Shown here in pieces: positions 15,909 through 24,406 of a stretch of DNA of 57,479 bases. Every line of letters starts with the position of its first letter. Position 1 is the stretch's first letter. The notes below the pieces were generated by a model, which searched no databases, was not told where the DNA came from, and worked only from the letters and a program-made list of their open reading frames with translations. The stretch comes from Desulfovibrio sp. An276 (lineage in GTDB: Bacteria; Desulfobacterota; Desulfovibrionia; Desulfovibrionales; Desulfovibrionaceae), in contig NZ_NFJC01000019.1 in assembly GCF_002159665.1 (NCBI RefSeq), forward strand, positions 1 through 57,479, written 5' to 3'. Both the position numbers and the translations under genes were made by a program.

Positions 15909-16943
15909 GTGGCTCCATTCAAGCCAGACAAATCATACTCTTTCGGACACGAGGGCTCACATCGGCACTTCTCCCGCGGCCAGGGCCACACAGGCCCCGA
16001 TGACAGGACAAGACGCCCAAAGGGCCAGTCTCCTCGGGGCGCGGACAGAGGCCATTCCTTTCGCACCACCCGCCCCTCCCAGGACGAGACTGAAACCAGT
16101 CAGGATGGCGTGCGTCTGAACAAATACCTGGCAGGCACGGGCCTTTGCTCGCGCAGAAAGGCGGACGAGCTCATTGCCCAGGGACGTGTCACAATAAACG
16201 GCCACCCGGCCCAGGCAGGCGATCGCGTACAAGCCACAGACACTGTCCGCGTGGACGGCGAAAGACTCTCATCGGAAGAGGAAAAGGTCGTTCTCATGCT
16301 GCACAAGCCTGTGGAGGTGGTCTCCACTGCCAGCGATCCCCAGGGCCGCAGGACTGTCCTTGACTTTGTGCCGCAAAGATACCGCCACCTGCGCCTCTTT
16401 CCGGTAGGCCGCCTCGACTACTACTCCGAGGGGCTTATCCTTCTCACCAACATGGGCGAGCTTGCCCAGCGCCTCATGCACCCGAGTCATTCCCAGCACA
16501 AGGTCTACAAAGTCCTTGTGCGAGGCAGGGTCACGGACGCTACCCTTTCCCGCATGCGCAGCGGCATGACCCTTGCCGAGGGCGACGTCACTGCTCCTGC
16601 GGGCGTGGAACCAGAGGACCTTGGCAGGGACACCCTGCTCACCATAACGCTTAAGCAGGGTCTGAACCGCCAGATCCGCCGCATGTGCCGCGACTGCGGC
16701 CTGACAGTGCTCAAATTGAAGCGCGTGGCAGAGGCAGGCCTCAGGCTTGGCAATCTTCCCGAGGGCGAGACACGGGCTCTCTCGCAGGAAGAGGTGGCTG
16801 CCCTCATGCAGGGCCACGCAACCCGTTCTCCGCAAGGATCAGACAAGATGTCAGGCAAGGGTTTTGGCAAAAACAGGAGCCAGGGTCGTGCTCCTTCCCC
16901 TGCGCGCAGGAAGGCTCCCGGGCCAAGACGCCGATATCATTGA
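15909..16943 (+). CDS. rluB: 23S rRNA pseudouridine synthase, RsuA/RluB family
   Basis: 344 aa. An Arg/Ser/Thr-rich N-terminal extension (1-57) precedes an S4 RNA-binding domain (VRLNKYLAGTGLCSRRKADELI, about 58-115). The catalytic domain follows, with the family motif containing the nucleophilic Asp (PVGRLDYYSEGL, about 165-176) and LKQGLNRQIRRM. It should isomerise a uridine in 23S rRNA; RluB (U2605 in E. coli) fits best, but RsuA/RluE/RluF specificity cannot be settled by eye. It uses a GTG start with GAGG about eight bases upstream. A basic C-terminal tail follows the domain. A strong terminator lies at 16981-17010. Confidence 0.88.
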   Translation: MAPFKPDKSYSFGHEGSHRHFSRGQGHTGPDDRTRRPKGQSPRGADRGHSFRTTRPSQDETETSQDGVRLNKYLAGTGLCSRRKADELIAQGRVTINGHPAQAGDRVQATDTVRVDGERLSSEEEKVVLMLHKPVEVVSTASDPQGRRTVLDFVPQRYRHLRLFPVGRLDYYSEGLILLTNMGELAQRLMHPSHSQHKVYKVLVRGRVTDATLSRMRSGMTLAEGDVTAPAGVEPEDLGRDTLLTITLKQGLNRQIRRMCRDCGLTVLKLKRVAEAGLRLGNLPEGETRALSQEEVAALMQGHATRSPQGSDKMSGKGFGKNRSQGRAPSPARRKAPGPRRRYH

Positions 16944-16980
16944 TATCTTGTATTCTGAACAAAGCTTTGCTAGACTCTTT

Positions 16981-17010
16981 GTCCCCCACATATGGGGGAC
17001 ATCTTTTTTT
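16981..17010 (+). terminator. Rho-independent terminator of rluB
   Basis: Stem GTCCCCC/GGGGGAC (16981-17000) with loop ACATAT, followed by seven T up to 17010. It contains the ATG at 16992 that would otherwise look like the start of the next gene. Confidence 0.85.
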
Positions 17011-17027
17011 CGAGGGGGACAGAAGTA

Positions 17028-18395
17028 GTGGCACGGGAAAGTCTCGGCTCGCGCATGGGCTTCATACTGGTTGCGGCAGGATGCGCCATAGGTCTTGGCA
17101 ATGTCTGGCGTTTTCCCTACATAACCGGAGCCTACGGCGGGGCCTGGTTTGTGATCATCTTCCTTTTGTGCATGCTTGCCGTCATCCCCATCATGGTCGC
17201 GGAATTTGCCATAGGCAGGGCCTCGCAAAAAAACCTTGGCGGCGCCTTTCGCGTCCTTGAGCCACAGGGCACGCACTGGCACAAGTTCGGCTGGATCTCC
17301 CTTGTGGGCTGCTATCTTCTGCTCATGTTCTACACGGTGATCACAGGCTGGCTTTTGCTCTACTGCTGGCACATGGCGACAGGCACCTTTTCCGGCATGA
17401 GCCCATCCGGCGTGCAGGACTTCTTTGCCGCAACCCTGGCCTCGCCGAAAGCCATGATTCTCGGCATGACGCTTTCCGTGGGCTTTGGCTTTGTGGTGTG
17501 CTGGCTTGGGTTGCAGGCCGGTGTCGAGCGCATTGTGAAGATCCTCATGGCAGGCCTTTTCCTCATCCTGACAGCCCTTGTGATCAAGTGCCTGACCCTT
17601 GAGGGTGCAGGCGAGGGTGTGAGCTTCTTTCTCATGCCCAATCTCGACAGGATGCGGGAAACAGGCCTTCTCCCCATCGTCTCCGCTGCCCTCACCCAGG
17701 CCTTCTTCTCGCTCTCAGTTGGCATTGGTTCCATGACGGTCTTTGGAAGCTACCTGAAGCGCGAGCGCTCCCTCTTTGGCGAGGCGCTCATCATTGCTTC
17801 CTTAAACTTCCTTGTCTCCATCCTGGCTGGCCTTGTGATCTTTCCAGCCTGCTTCACCTACAACGTGGCACCCGCGGCAGGCCCAGGCCTTGTCTTTGTG
17901 TCGCTTCCCAACATCTTTGCCAGCATGACTGCGGGCAGCTTCTGGGGCACCCTCTTCTTTGTCTTCCTGAGTTTCGCCGCAGTCACGACCGTCATAGGCG
18001 TGTTCGAGAATCTGGTGAGCTTTTGCATGGACATCTTTGGCTTCACAAGAAAGAAGTCCGCGGTTGTGAACGGCATCTGCCTCTGGCTCCTCTCCCTGCC
18101 CTGTGCGCTTGGCTTCAACGTCTGGTCCTCCTTCCAGCCCTTTGGCCCCGGTTCCAGCGTGCTCGACCTTGAAGACTTTGTGCTCTCGAACAACCTTCTG
18201 CCCTTTGGCGCGACGTTGCTTGTGCTCTTCTGTTCCTTGCGCTGCGGCTGGGGCTGGCACGGGTTTGAAGAGGAAACAAACGCAGGATCCGGCATCAAGA
18301 TGCACAAGGGTCTTCGCCTGTATCTGCGCTGGATACTTCCAGCCATCATCCTCTTCCTCTTCATCGTGGGCTACGTGGACAAGTTCTCAAAGTAG
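17028..18395 (+). CDS. Neurotransmitter:sodium symporter (NSS/SNF) family amino-acid transporter
   Basis: 455 aa with about 11 membrane segments, expected for bacterial NSS proteins of this type. The first helix carries the signature GFILVAAGCAIGLGNVWRFPYITGAYGGAWF, whose unwound region binds substrate and sodium. It imports an amino acid together with Na+; specificity (possibly Trp/Tyr or other hydrophobic) is unknown. GTG 17028 is chosen over ATG 16992 because the latter lies in the rluB terminator and because GAGGGGG sits nine bases before the GTG. A close paralogue is encoded at 22433-23809, and both end in DKFSK. Confidence 0.9.
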   Translation: MARESLGSRMGFILVAAGCAIGLGNVWRFPYITGAYGGAWFVIIFLLCMLAVIPIMVAEFAIGRASQKNLGGAFRVLEPQGTHWHKFGWISLVGCYLLLMFYTVITGWLLLYCWHMATGTFSGMSPSGVQDFFAATLASPKAMILGMTLSVGFGFVVCWLGLQAGVERIVKILMAGLFLILTALVIKCLTLEGAGEGVSFFLMPNLDRMRETGLLPIVSAALTQAFFSLSVGIGSMTVFGSYLKRERSLFGEALIIASLNFLVSILAGLVIFPACFTYNVAPAAGPGLVFVSLPNIFASMTAGSFWGTLFFVFLSFAAVTTVIGVFENLVSFCMDIFGFTRKKSAVVNGICLWLLSLPCALGFNVWSSFQPFGPGSSVLDLEDFVLSNNLLPFGATLLVLFCSLRCGWGWHGFEEETNAGSGIKMHKGLRLYLRWILPAIILFLFIVGYVDKFSK

Positions 18396-18423
18396 CACAA
18401 GCCCATCCGCAAGAGGTCAGGCC

Positions 18424-19791
18424 ATGGAAAACAGGCTTCCTCCTCCCTCGACAAGGGGCCTCTGGGCCATAGTCGACTGCAACAACTTCTTCGCCTCCTG
18501 CGAAACACTCTTTCGCCCGGACTTGAAGGGCAGGCCCCTGGTCGTGCTCTCGAGCAACGACGGCTGCGTCATTGCCCGCTCTGCAGAGGCCAAGTCCCTG
18601 GGCATCAAGATGGGCGTGCCTGCCTTTCAGCTGAGAGGGCTTTTCGAGGCCAACAACGTGGAGGTCTTTTCCTCCAACTTCCGCCTCTACTCCGAAGTCT
18701 CGCGCAGGGTCATGGAAATATTGGCCCATTTTTGCCCCAGGGTCGAACAGTACAGCATAGACGAGGCCTTTTTGTATCTCGACGGCGTCCTTGAGGCCTG
18801 CAGCGACGACTTTTGTCCCTACCTCATAGACCGCGTCCTGCACTACGCTGGTATCCCTGTGTCCATAGGCCTTGCCCGCACCCGTACCCTCGCAAAGCTT
18901 GCAAGCCATATTGCAAAGAGGCGTAGATGCGGCACCTTTTCCCTTGCCACGGATGAGAAGAGCATGGTCGATCTTCTTTCCGGCATACGGGTGGAAGAGG
19001 TCTGGGGTGTGGGAAGGCGCCTTGCCAAAAGGCTTACCGCACAGGGCATCGAGACCGTAGCCCAGCTGCGCGCTGCAAACCCCTTTCGCATGCAAAGGCT
19101 CTACAGCGTCAATGTCTTCAACACCATACTTGAGCTGCGCGGTGTTCCCATGATCGACGTGGGCGCTGGCGGACAGCGAAGGACCCTTGCAGCCTCGCGC
19201 TCCTTTGGCAACAAGGTGACGGACCTTGCCGATCTGCGCGAGGCAGTTGCCACCTTCACTGGGCAGGCCTTGAAGAGGCTGAGAACAGAAGGGCTTGTTG
19301 CGCGCTGCATAGAGGTGCGCATACGCACCTCCTACTTTGGCAGGGTGGAATTCTTCGAGCGCACAAGCACGGAGTATCTCGAGCGCTATTCCTCGGACAC
19401 CATAGCCTTTACCCAGGCAGCCATGCGCTGCCTTGAGCGCATCTATGAGCCGGGGCACCCCTATGCCAAGGCAGGCATTTTGCTCACGGATGTCAAAAGC
19501 CCGGATCAGGTGCAGCGCAGCCTCCTGGACATGGAGGTGAGCGCAGAGGAAGAGCGCAGATCACGGCTCATGGCAGTCATGGACAGTATCAACGCCCGCT
19601 ACGCCCCTGGGGATGCCAGGCTCAGGCTTGCAAGCGAAGGCTGCAATAAAGAAGCACCCTGGCGCACCCTCAAGGCGCACAAAAGCCCGGATCACGAGTT
19701 TCACTGGGAGCCCATCACGGAAGAGCCTGGCTCCGGCCCCCTGAAGGCTGCACGGGCAAGGAAGAGCTTTCCTCCGCCAAACGTCATGTGA
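18424..19791 (+). CDS. umuC: Y-family translesion DNA polymerase V catalytic subunit, UmuC type
   Basis: 455 aa. Motifs include DCNNFFASCE (catalytic Asp of the palm), the SIDEAF metal-binding motif, a helix-hairpin-helix region (VWGVGRRLAKRL), the little-finger domain and the UmuC-specific C-terminal domain. It copies damaged DNA in the SOS response. ATG 18424 follows AAGAGGTCAGG. It lies 28 bp after the NSS gene, so it may be co-transcribed. No umuD is found next to it, which is unusual because UmuC normally needs UmuD'. No clear LexA site was seen. Confidence 0.92.
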   Translation: MENRLPPPSTRGLWAIVDCNNFFASCETLFRPDLKGRPLVVLSSNDGCVIARSAEAKSLGIKMGVPAFQLRGLFEANNVEVFSSNFRLYSEVSRRVMEILAHFCPRVEQYSIDEAFLYLDGVLEACSDDFCPYLIDRVLHYAGIPVSIGLARTRTLAKLASHIAKRRRCGTFSLATDEKSMVDLLSGIRVEEVWGVGRRLAKRLTAQGIETVAQLRAANPFRMQRLYSVNVFNTILELRGVPMIDVGAGGQRRTLAASRSFGNKVTDLADLREAVATFTGQALKRLRTEGLVARCIEVRIRTSYFGRVEFFERTSTEYLERYSSDTIAFTQAAMRCLERIYEPGHPYAKAGILLTDVKSPDQVQRSLLDMEVSAEEERRSRLMAVMDSINARYAPGDARLRLASEGCNKEAPWRTLKAHKSPDHEFHWEPITEEPGSGPLKAARARKSFPPPNVM

Positions 19792-19820
19792 TGCTGCGAC
19801 TGTATCCTGTGCCACAGGAC

Positions 19821-19862
19821 AAAAACCCCTCCTTCTGGAACGTCCCTTAAGGAGGGGCTTTC
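19821..19862. terminator. Bidirectional terminator after umuC
   Basis: Stem CCCCTCCTT (19826-19834) / AAGGAGGGG (19849-19857), with A-run on the left and T-rich run on the right, 35 bp after the umuC stop. Confidence 0.8.
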
Positions 19863-19959
19863 TGTACCTTTCCTGCAAAAGAAGCAGCGTTTGGGCAAAA
19901 ACAATTGGACACAGTGTGCCATAAGGAATACAAGGGCGAGACACACTACAGGAGGATAC

Positions 19960-21381
19960 ATGGAAGACTTTCTCGTGGGAGTGCTTTCTCCCATCAACAA
20001 CTTTGTCTGGGGACCGGTCATGCTCATCATGCTGGTTGGCACTGGCCTCTACCTCAACATCGGTCTCAAGTTCTTTCCCTTCCGCAACTGGATGAGCGCC
20101 TACAAGTGCCTCTGGCAGGGACGCCAGCATCAGTCGGATCGCGGTGAAATCTCGCCCTGGAACGCTCTCATGACAGCCATTGCCGCAGACATCGGCACAG
20201 GCAACATTGTCGGCGTTGCCACGGCCATTGCCATTGGCGGGCCTGGTGCCCTGTTCTGGATGTGGATGACTGCCCTGGTCGGCATGATGACAAAGTTCTG
20301 CGAAGTCATGCTGTCCGTGAAGTACAGGGAAAAGACGCCTGCCGGAAACTGGGTCGGCGGCGCCATGTACTTTATCAAGAACGGCCTTGGCTCCCGCTGG
20401 AAATGGCTTGCCACTGCCTTTGCTGTCTTTGGATCCTGTGCCTGTATCGGCACCGGCGCCATGGTCCAGTCCAACGCCATTGCCGGCAATCTGCAGTCCT
20501 CCTTTGGCATTCCTTCCTGGCTTGTCGCCCTGGTGCTGCTCGTTCTTGCGGCCATGGTCCTGCTTGGCGGCGTCAAGCGCATAGGCTCGCTCTCGGGCAA
20601 GCTCGTGCCCTTCATGGCAATCTTCTACATAGTGCTTTGCCTTGTCATCATCGTGATGCACATCGAGCTTGTGCCCTCTGTTTTCCTGTGGGTCGTGACC
20701 GACGCCTTTACTCCCACTGCTGCAACAGGCGGCTTTGTGGGCTCCACGGTCATGCTCGCCATCCGCATGGGTGTTGCCCGCGGTGTCTTCTCCAACGAGG
20801 CAGGCCTTGGCACAGCCCCCATTGCCCACGCTGCCTCCACTGCCGAAAGCCCGCTTGTCCAGGCATCCATTGGCATGCTCGACGTCTTCATCGACACGCT
20901 TATCGTCTGCTCCATGACAGGCTTTGTCATCCTGGTCGCCGTAGTCACTCCGGAGATGATCGCAAACGGCACCATCACAAACGCGAACGTGGCAGCAGGC
21001 TCGCCCCTGTGGTGCAGCGGCCTGAACGGCGGAACCCTCTCCGCCCTTGCCTTCTCCTCCACCCTGGGCGGCATTGGCGAAGTGGGCGTCAGCATCTCCC
21101 TTGTGCTCTTTGCCTTCACCACGGCCCTTGGCTGGTGCGTGTACGGCGAGCGCTGCGTCATCTACCTCTTTGGCGACAGGGCCCAGATGCCCTTCCGCAT
21201 CGTCTATTGCCTGTGCATGGGCATAGGCGCCCTGGTTGCCCTGGATCTTGTCTGGCTCATAGCCGACACCTGCAATGCGCTCATGGCCCTGCCAAACCTC
21301 ACAGGCATCCTGCTTTTGAGCCCCGTGCTCTTCAAATACGTGCGCGAGGAGTGCGCAAAGGACGGACGCTTCGTCTGCTAA
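19960..21381 (+). CDS. Alanine/glycine:cation symporter (AGCS) family protein
   Basis: 473-aa inner-membrane transporter with about 11 hydrophobic segments. Family hallmarks are seen: GTGLYLNIGLKFFPFR near residue 28, TAIAADIGTGNIVGVATAIAIGGPGALFWMW near 70, and EAGLGTAPIAHAA near 285. It takes up alanine or glycine with Na+ (or H+). ATG 19960 has GGAGG six nucleotides upstream, so the open frame from 19891 is not needed. It is a single-gene unit bounded by terminators at 19821-19862 and 21421-21460. Confidence 0.92.
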   Translation: MEDFLVGVLSPINNFVWGPVMLIMLVGTGLYLNIGLKFFPFRNWMSAYKCLWQGRQHQSDRGEISPWNALMTAIAADIGTGNIVGVATAIAIGGPGALFWMWMTALVGMMTKFCEVMLSVKYREKTPAGNWVGGAMYFIKNGLGSRWKWLATAFAVFGSCACIGTGAMVQSNAIAGNLQSSFGIPSWLVALVLLVLAAMVLLGGVKRIGSLSGKLVPFMAIFYIVLCLVIIVMHIELVPSVFLWVVTDAFTPTAATGGFVGSTVMLAIRMGVARGVFSNEAGLGTAPIAHAASTAESPLVQASIGMLDVFIDTLIVCSMTGFVILVAVVTPEMIANGTITNANVAAGSPLWCSGLNGGTLSALAFSSTLGGIGEVGVSISLVLFAFTTALGWCVYGERCVIYLFGDRAQMPFRIVYCLCMGIGALVALDLVWLIADTCNALMALPNLTGILLLSPVLFKYVREECAKDGRFVC

Positions 21382-21420
21382 AGCCAAGGCATTCCGTGCC
21401 GGGTAGCCGGCCAGTCTCGG

Positions 21421-21460
21421 GGGCTCCTTTCTGTCCGCTTGCAGGAAGGGGCCCTCTTTT
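21421..21460 (+). terminator. Terminator of the AGCS gene
   Basis: Thirteen-pair stem (two G-T) between GGGCTCCTTTCTG at 21421-21433 and CAGGAAGGGGCCC, followed by TCTTTT, about 40 bp after the stop. Confidence 0.75.
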
Positions 21461-21584
21461 GCTGTCTCGAAGGGGATCAGTCTTGTGGCGCAAAAGGGGT
21501 CAGTTCCACCGCGCAAGACATCCCGTTGCTTCCGCCATGCTCTGGGCTACAAGCGGAAACATTTCGGAAACAGGGAGAAGTGCC

Positions 21585-21863
21585 ATGCAGGAGAAAGACC
21601 ATGTTGCCTTCGTCCAGATTGATCCGGCCATCAAGAAAGAAGCGGATGCTGTGCTTGCGACAATGGGGCTGACCGCCTCCGATCTTTGCCACATGGCGAT
21701 CACATGGGTGGCCAGGGAAAAACGCCTGCCCTGCAGTATCGATATCCATACTTCCGATATTCCCAATGCCCTGACCAGGGAAACAATGGAGAAAGCGGAC
21801 CGGGGAGAGGAACTTGTTCACGCAAGGGACGCGGAAGAGCTTTTCAGGAAGCTCGGGATATAG
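21585..21863 (+). CDS. RelB/DinJ-family antitoxin, orphan
   Basis: 92 aa. The N-terminal half is a ribbon-helix-helix domain (VQIDPAIKKEADAVLATMGLTASDLCHMAITWVAREKRLP), matching the DinJ pattern in which the strand is followed by two helices and a KxLPF-like end. The C-terminal part is acidic, as in toxin-binding tails. GGGAGAAG precedes ATG 21585. No RelE/YafQ-type toxin gene follows within the 100 bp before the convergent small gene, so it is either a solitary regulator or the remnant of a toxin-antitoxin pair. Confidence 0.75.
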   Translation: MQEKDHVAFVQIDPAIKKEADAVLATMGLTASDLCHMAITWVAREKRLPCSIDIHTSDIPNALTRETMEKADRGEELVHARDAEELFRKLGI

Positions 21864-21969
21864 GGCTTCTTGCACTCTCATCGTTCCTGAGCCAATCGGG
21901 ATTTCCCCTATCCTTCGTAAAGAAGGGCTGTTGCCCCGGGGAGACATGCACGCACGATAGTCTCACATA

Positions 21970-22194
21970 TCAGAGACTGTCCGCATTTGCCGTACACGAT
22001 GGCACGGGCCTGCGCCTTGCTGCACAGTCGGCCAGATACGAGCCCATCAGTGTCCTGCAGGATATGCCTGTTTCGGCGGACAGTCTCCGGAAATAGTCCA
22101 TGGTTTCCCTGTCCACGGTGATGGTTACGCTTGTCTTCTGCTGCCCCAGGTACGGATTCTTGATCCCATGGGAGAAATCGTACTCTTCACGCAT
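21970..22194 (-). CDS. BrnA/CopG-like antitoxin, orphan
   Basis: 74 aa. The opening MREEYDFSHGIKNPYLGQQK is typical of a CopG/BrnA-like antitoxin group in which DFS.. (A/G).KNPY is followed by a ribbon-helix-helix segment (VTITVDRETMDYFRRLSAETGISCRTLMGSYL). AAGGAG lies about seven bases before ATG 22194. A BrnT-type toxin would be expected immediately upstream, but none is seen. The C-terminal tail differs from the usual and may be altered. It converges with the RelB-like gene. Confidence 0.65.
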   Translation of the reverse strand: MREEYDFSHGIKNPYLGQQKTSVTITVDRETMDYFRRLSAETGISCRTLMGSYLADCAARRRPVPSCTANADSL

Positions 22195-22350
22195 TTGTCT
22201 CTCCTTTTGCGGCATCTTGTGGGCTGCCTCTTCCTGCGATGAAATCCATCGCGCAACAAACAAGCAGTATTGGCAAGACAGCCCCCTGTCAATGTCCCCG
22301 CCAAAGTTGCGACGCATCTCAAACAGGGCATACAGGCCGCATATCCACAG

Positions 22351-22388
22351 AAAAAAGCCCTCCCCCGGGAGCTGTCCCGAAGGAGGGT
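22351..22388 (-). terminator. Terminator of the second NSS transporter gene
   Basis: Outer stem GCCCTCC/GGAGGGT and inner CGGGA/TCCCG (22357-22388), with a six-base T-run on the minus strand (22351-22356), 45 bp past the transporter stop. Confidence 0.8.
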
Positions 22389-22432
22389 CTTTCCTTGTCT
22401 GGCCTGCCTGGCTCTGTGCCAGGCATAGCCTG

Positions 22433-23809
22433 CTACTTGCTGAATTTGTCGATATAGCCGATCACAAAGAGGAAGATGATGAGCGGGGGCAGGATCCAGC
22501 GCAGGTAGAAGCGCATGCATTTGTGCAGCTTAAGCCCGTTGCCCATATTGGCTTCCTTCTCGAAGTTCTCCCAGCCCCAGCCACAACGCAGGGTACAGAA
22601 GAGCACAAGAATGAAGGAGCCCAGGGGGAGAAGGTGGTTGCTCACGATGAAGTCTTCGAGGTCAAGCACGCTGGAGCCGGGCCCAAAGGGCTGGAAGTCG
22701 CTGAACACGCTGTAGCCCAGGGCACAGGGAAGCGCCAGTATCCACAGGAGCACGCCGTTGATGATGTTGGCTGTACGCCTTGAGGTCTTGAAGACGTCGA
22801 TGAAGTAGTTGACCATATTCTCGAACACGGCAATGACCGTGGTGAGGGCAGCAAAGCTCATGAACACAAAGAAGAGGCAGCCCCAGAGCCTTCCGCCAGC
22901 CATGTTGGTGAAGATGTTGGGCAGGGTCACGAAGACAAGGCCAGGGCCAGAAGAGGGCTCCACGCCGAAGGTGAAGCAGACGGGGAAGATGATGAGGCCC
23001 GAAAGGATGGCCACCATGAAGTCGAGGCCAGTGATGATAAGCACTTCGCCTGGAAGGCTCTTTTCCTTGTTTAAGTAGCTTCCGAACACTGTCATGGCGC
23101 CAATGCCCACGGACAGGGCAAAGAAGGCCTGGTTCAGGGCTGCGGAGAAGATGGGCAGAAAGCCCGTTTTCTGCATGTTCTCGAAGTTGGGCATGAGGTA
23201 GAACTCAAGACCCTTGCCTGCACCCTCGAGGGTGAGTGCCTTGACGACCAGGACAAGCAGGGCGAGGAAAAGGCCTGCCATGAGGATCTTCACCACACGC
23301 TCAACACCTGCCTGCAGGCCCATGATGCACACGCCAAAGGCTATGGCGACAGTGAGAGTCATGCCGAGGATCTGTTTGGAGGGGGTAGCGAGCAGGCCGC
23401 CGAAGAACTGGCCCACTTCCGCAGGACTCAAGCCCGTGAAGGCGCCGGAGAGCATGTACCAGCAGTAGAGCAGAAGCCAGCCCGTCACCACCACGTAGAA
23501 CATGAGCAGCATGTAGGAGCCGACAATGGCCCACCAGCCGAGACGGTGCCACTTCGTCCCCTTGGGTTCCAGGACATGGTAGGCAAGCCCAAGGTTGCGC
23601 CTTGAGGCCCTGCCTATGGAAAATTCCACAATCATGACGGGCATGACCAGAAAGGTGCAGAGGATGAAGAGAATGACAAACCAGGCACCACCGTATTCGC
23701 CGGTGATGTAGGGGAAGCGCCAGACATTGCCAAGGCCAATGGCGCAGCCCGCAGAGACAAGCAGAAAACCGAGGCGCGAGGCCAAGCTTTCACGTTTTTC
23801 CGAAGCCAT
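22433..23809 (-). CDS. Neurotransmitter:sodium symporter (NSS/SNF) family transporter, second copy
   Basis: 458 aa, close paralogue of the protein at 17028-18395 over the whole length. It shows the same helix-1 signature (LVSAGCAIGLGNVWRFPYITGEYGGAWF), about 11 membrane segments and the same DKFSK end. ATG 23809 is preferred over the open frame to 23854 because AAGGA lies seven bases upstream and the paralogue starts at the equivalent place. A terminator-like hairpin (23853-23885) sits 45-75 nt before the start, giving a leader that could allow attenuation. Small membrane ORFs resembling NSS accessory subunits lie further upstream on the same strand. Confidence 0.9.
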   Translation of the reverse strand: MASEKRESLASRLGFLLVSAGCAIGLGNVWRFPYITGEYGGAWFVILFILCTFLVMPVMIVEFSIGRASRRNLGLAYHVLEPKGTKWHRLGWWAIVGSYMLLMFYVVVTGWLLLYCWYMLSGAFTGLSPAEVGQFFGGLLATPSKQILGMTLTVAIAFGVCIMGLQAGVERVVKILMAGLFLALLVLVVKALTLEGAGKGLEFYLMPNFENMQKTGFLPIFSAALNQAFFALSVGIGAMTVFGSYLNKEKSLPGEVLIITGLDFMVAILSGLIIFPVCFTFGVEPSSGPGLVFVTLPNIFTNMAGGRLWGCLFFVFMSFAALTTVIAVFENMVNYFIDVFKTSRRTANIINGVLLWILALPCALGYSVFSDFQPFGPGSSVLDLEDFIVSNHLLPLGSFILVLFCTLRCGWGWENFEKEANMGNGLKLHKCMRFYLRWILPPLIIFLFVIGYIDKFSK

Positions 23810-23852
23810 GTGTGAGTCCTTAGAATGAAGTGATGTGGGGGAATGGGAAGAC

Positions 23853-23885
23853 AAGAAAAGCCCGTCGCATCAGAAGGGCTTTTTC
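23853..23885 (-). promoter_or_regulatory. Terminator-like hairpin in the leader of the second NSS gene
   Basis: Stem AAAAGCCC/GGGCTTTT (23856-23863, 23876-23883) with T-rich sequence on the minus strand, 45-75 nt before the transporter start. A second hairpin (GGCAGG/CCTGCC) lies just before it, near 23888-23911. On the minus strand this looks like a transcription attenuator; it could alternatively terminate transcripts from the plus strand. No leader peptide or known riboswitch was recognised. Confidence 0.5.
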
Positions 23886-24088
23886 CGGGCAGGAGGATTT
23901 TCCCTGCCTGCTTCCGGCGTGCACTATAGGCCCCCTCTGGACTGTTCGCAAGCCGCATTTTGCCTTTGCGGGCACTTTGGCCCTGTTTGAGGAAGGTCTT
24001 CCTGCACAGGAAATTCATGCAAAACTCAGGCAAGCAAATCCCCTTGTCCAAACTGGGCTCTACACAAAGAGAGGGGGTGCGAGAAATG

Positions 24089-24109
24089 AAAAGCCCCTCC
24101 GAAGAGGGG
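24089..24109 (-). terminator. Terminator after the small membrane ORFs
   Basis: Stem CCCCTC/GAGGGG with a 4-nt loop and a short T-run on the minus strand, 7 bp past the end of the ORF at 24117. Confidence 0.65.
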
Positions 24110-24116
24110 TGAAACA

Positions 24117-24205
24117 TCAGGAGAGCTTGTTCAGGATGAGGCCCGCGATGACGCCGACTCCCATGACTCCAAACACCATAATGGTGAAAATGTTGAAGTG
24201 CTCAT
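24117..24205 (-). pseudogene. Frameshifted NSS small-subunit-like membrane peptide
   Basis: ATG 24205 (GGGAG nine bases upstream) opens with MSTS and then runs into a nonsense frame. Shifting by one base after MSTS gives NIFTIMVFGVMGVGVIAGL and a short basic tail, ending at the TGA at 24117. The restored 29-aa peptide (89 nt plus one = 90) has one membrane helix and resembles the 30-residue MetS-type small subunits that accompany NSS transporters. The start overlaps the stop of the preceding 33-aa ORF (ATGA). Either the gene is broken or one base is missing in the assembly. Confidence 0.5.
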
Positions 24206-24303
24206 AATTTAGACTCCCAAAATGTCAGCGCATAGCTTGCAACCATTACGACCACGCCAACCATGATGCCATCGGGATTGTCCTGGAAAAGCCCAACCAG
24301 CAT
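24202..24303 (-). CDS. Possible 33-aa membrane peptide, coupled to the next small ORF
   Basis: ATG 24303 encodes a short polar start (MLVGLFQDNPDG) and one hydrophobic helix (IMVGVVVMVASYALTFW). Its TGA overlaps the ATG of the NSS-small-subunit-like ORF, a common sign of translational coupling. The ribosome site is weak (CCAGG). Function unknown; it may be an accessory peptide of the NSS transporter downstream on the same strand. Confidence 0.4.
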   Translation of the reverse strand: MLVGLFQDNPDGIMVGVVVMVASYALTFWESKL

Positions 24304-24406
24304 GCTACCTGGGCGATTTTCTCACCGAAGTCGGCGAAACGATAGCTATTATTGCAACCGTTGTTGATTGATTTCCCGAGGATTCTCTATAGCAGGTAGA
24401 ACCAGG

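Noticed and set aside
16992..17027. ATG 16992 as start of the first NSS transporter
   Set aside because: This ATG is inside the rluB terminator hairpin; GTG 17028 has a proper ribosome site and matches the paralogue's start.
19561..21516. 651-aa minus-strand open frame
   Set aside because: Antisense to the AGCS transporter and the umuC end; His/Gly/Asp-rich low-complexity translation typical of a shadow frame.
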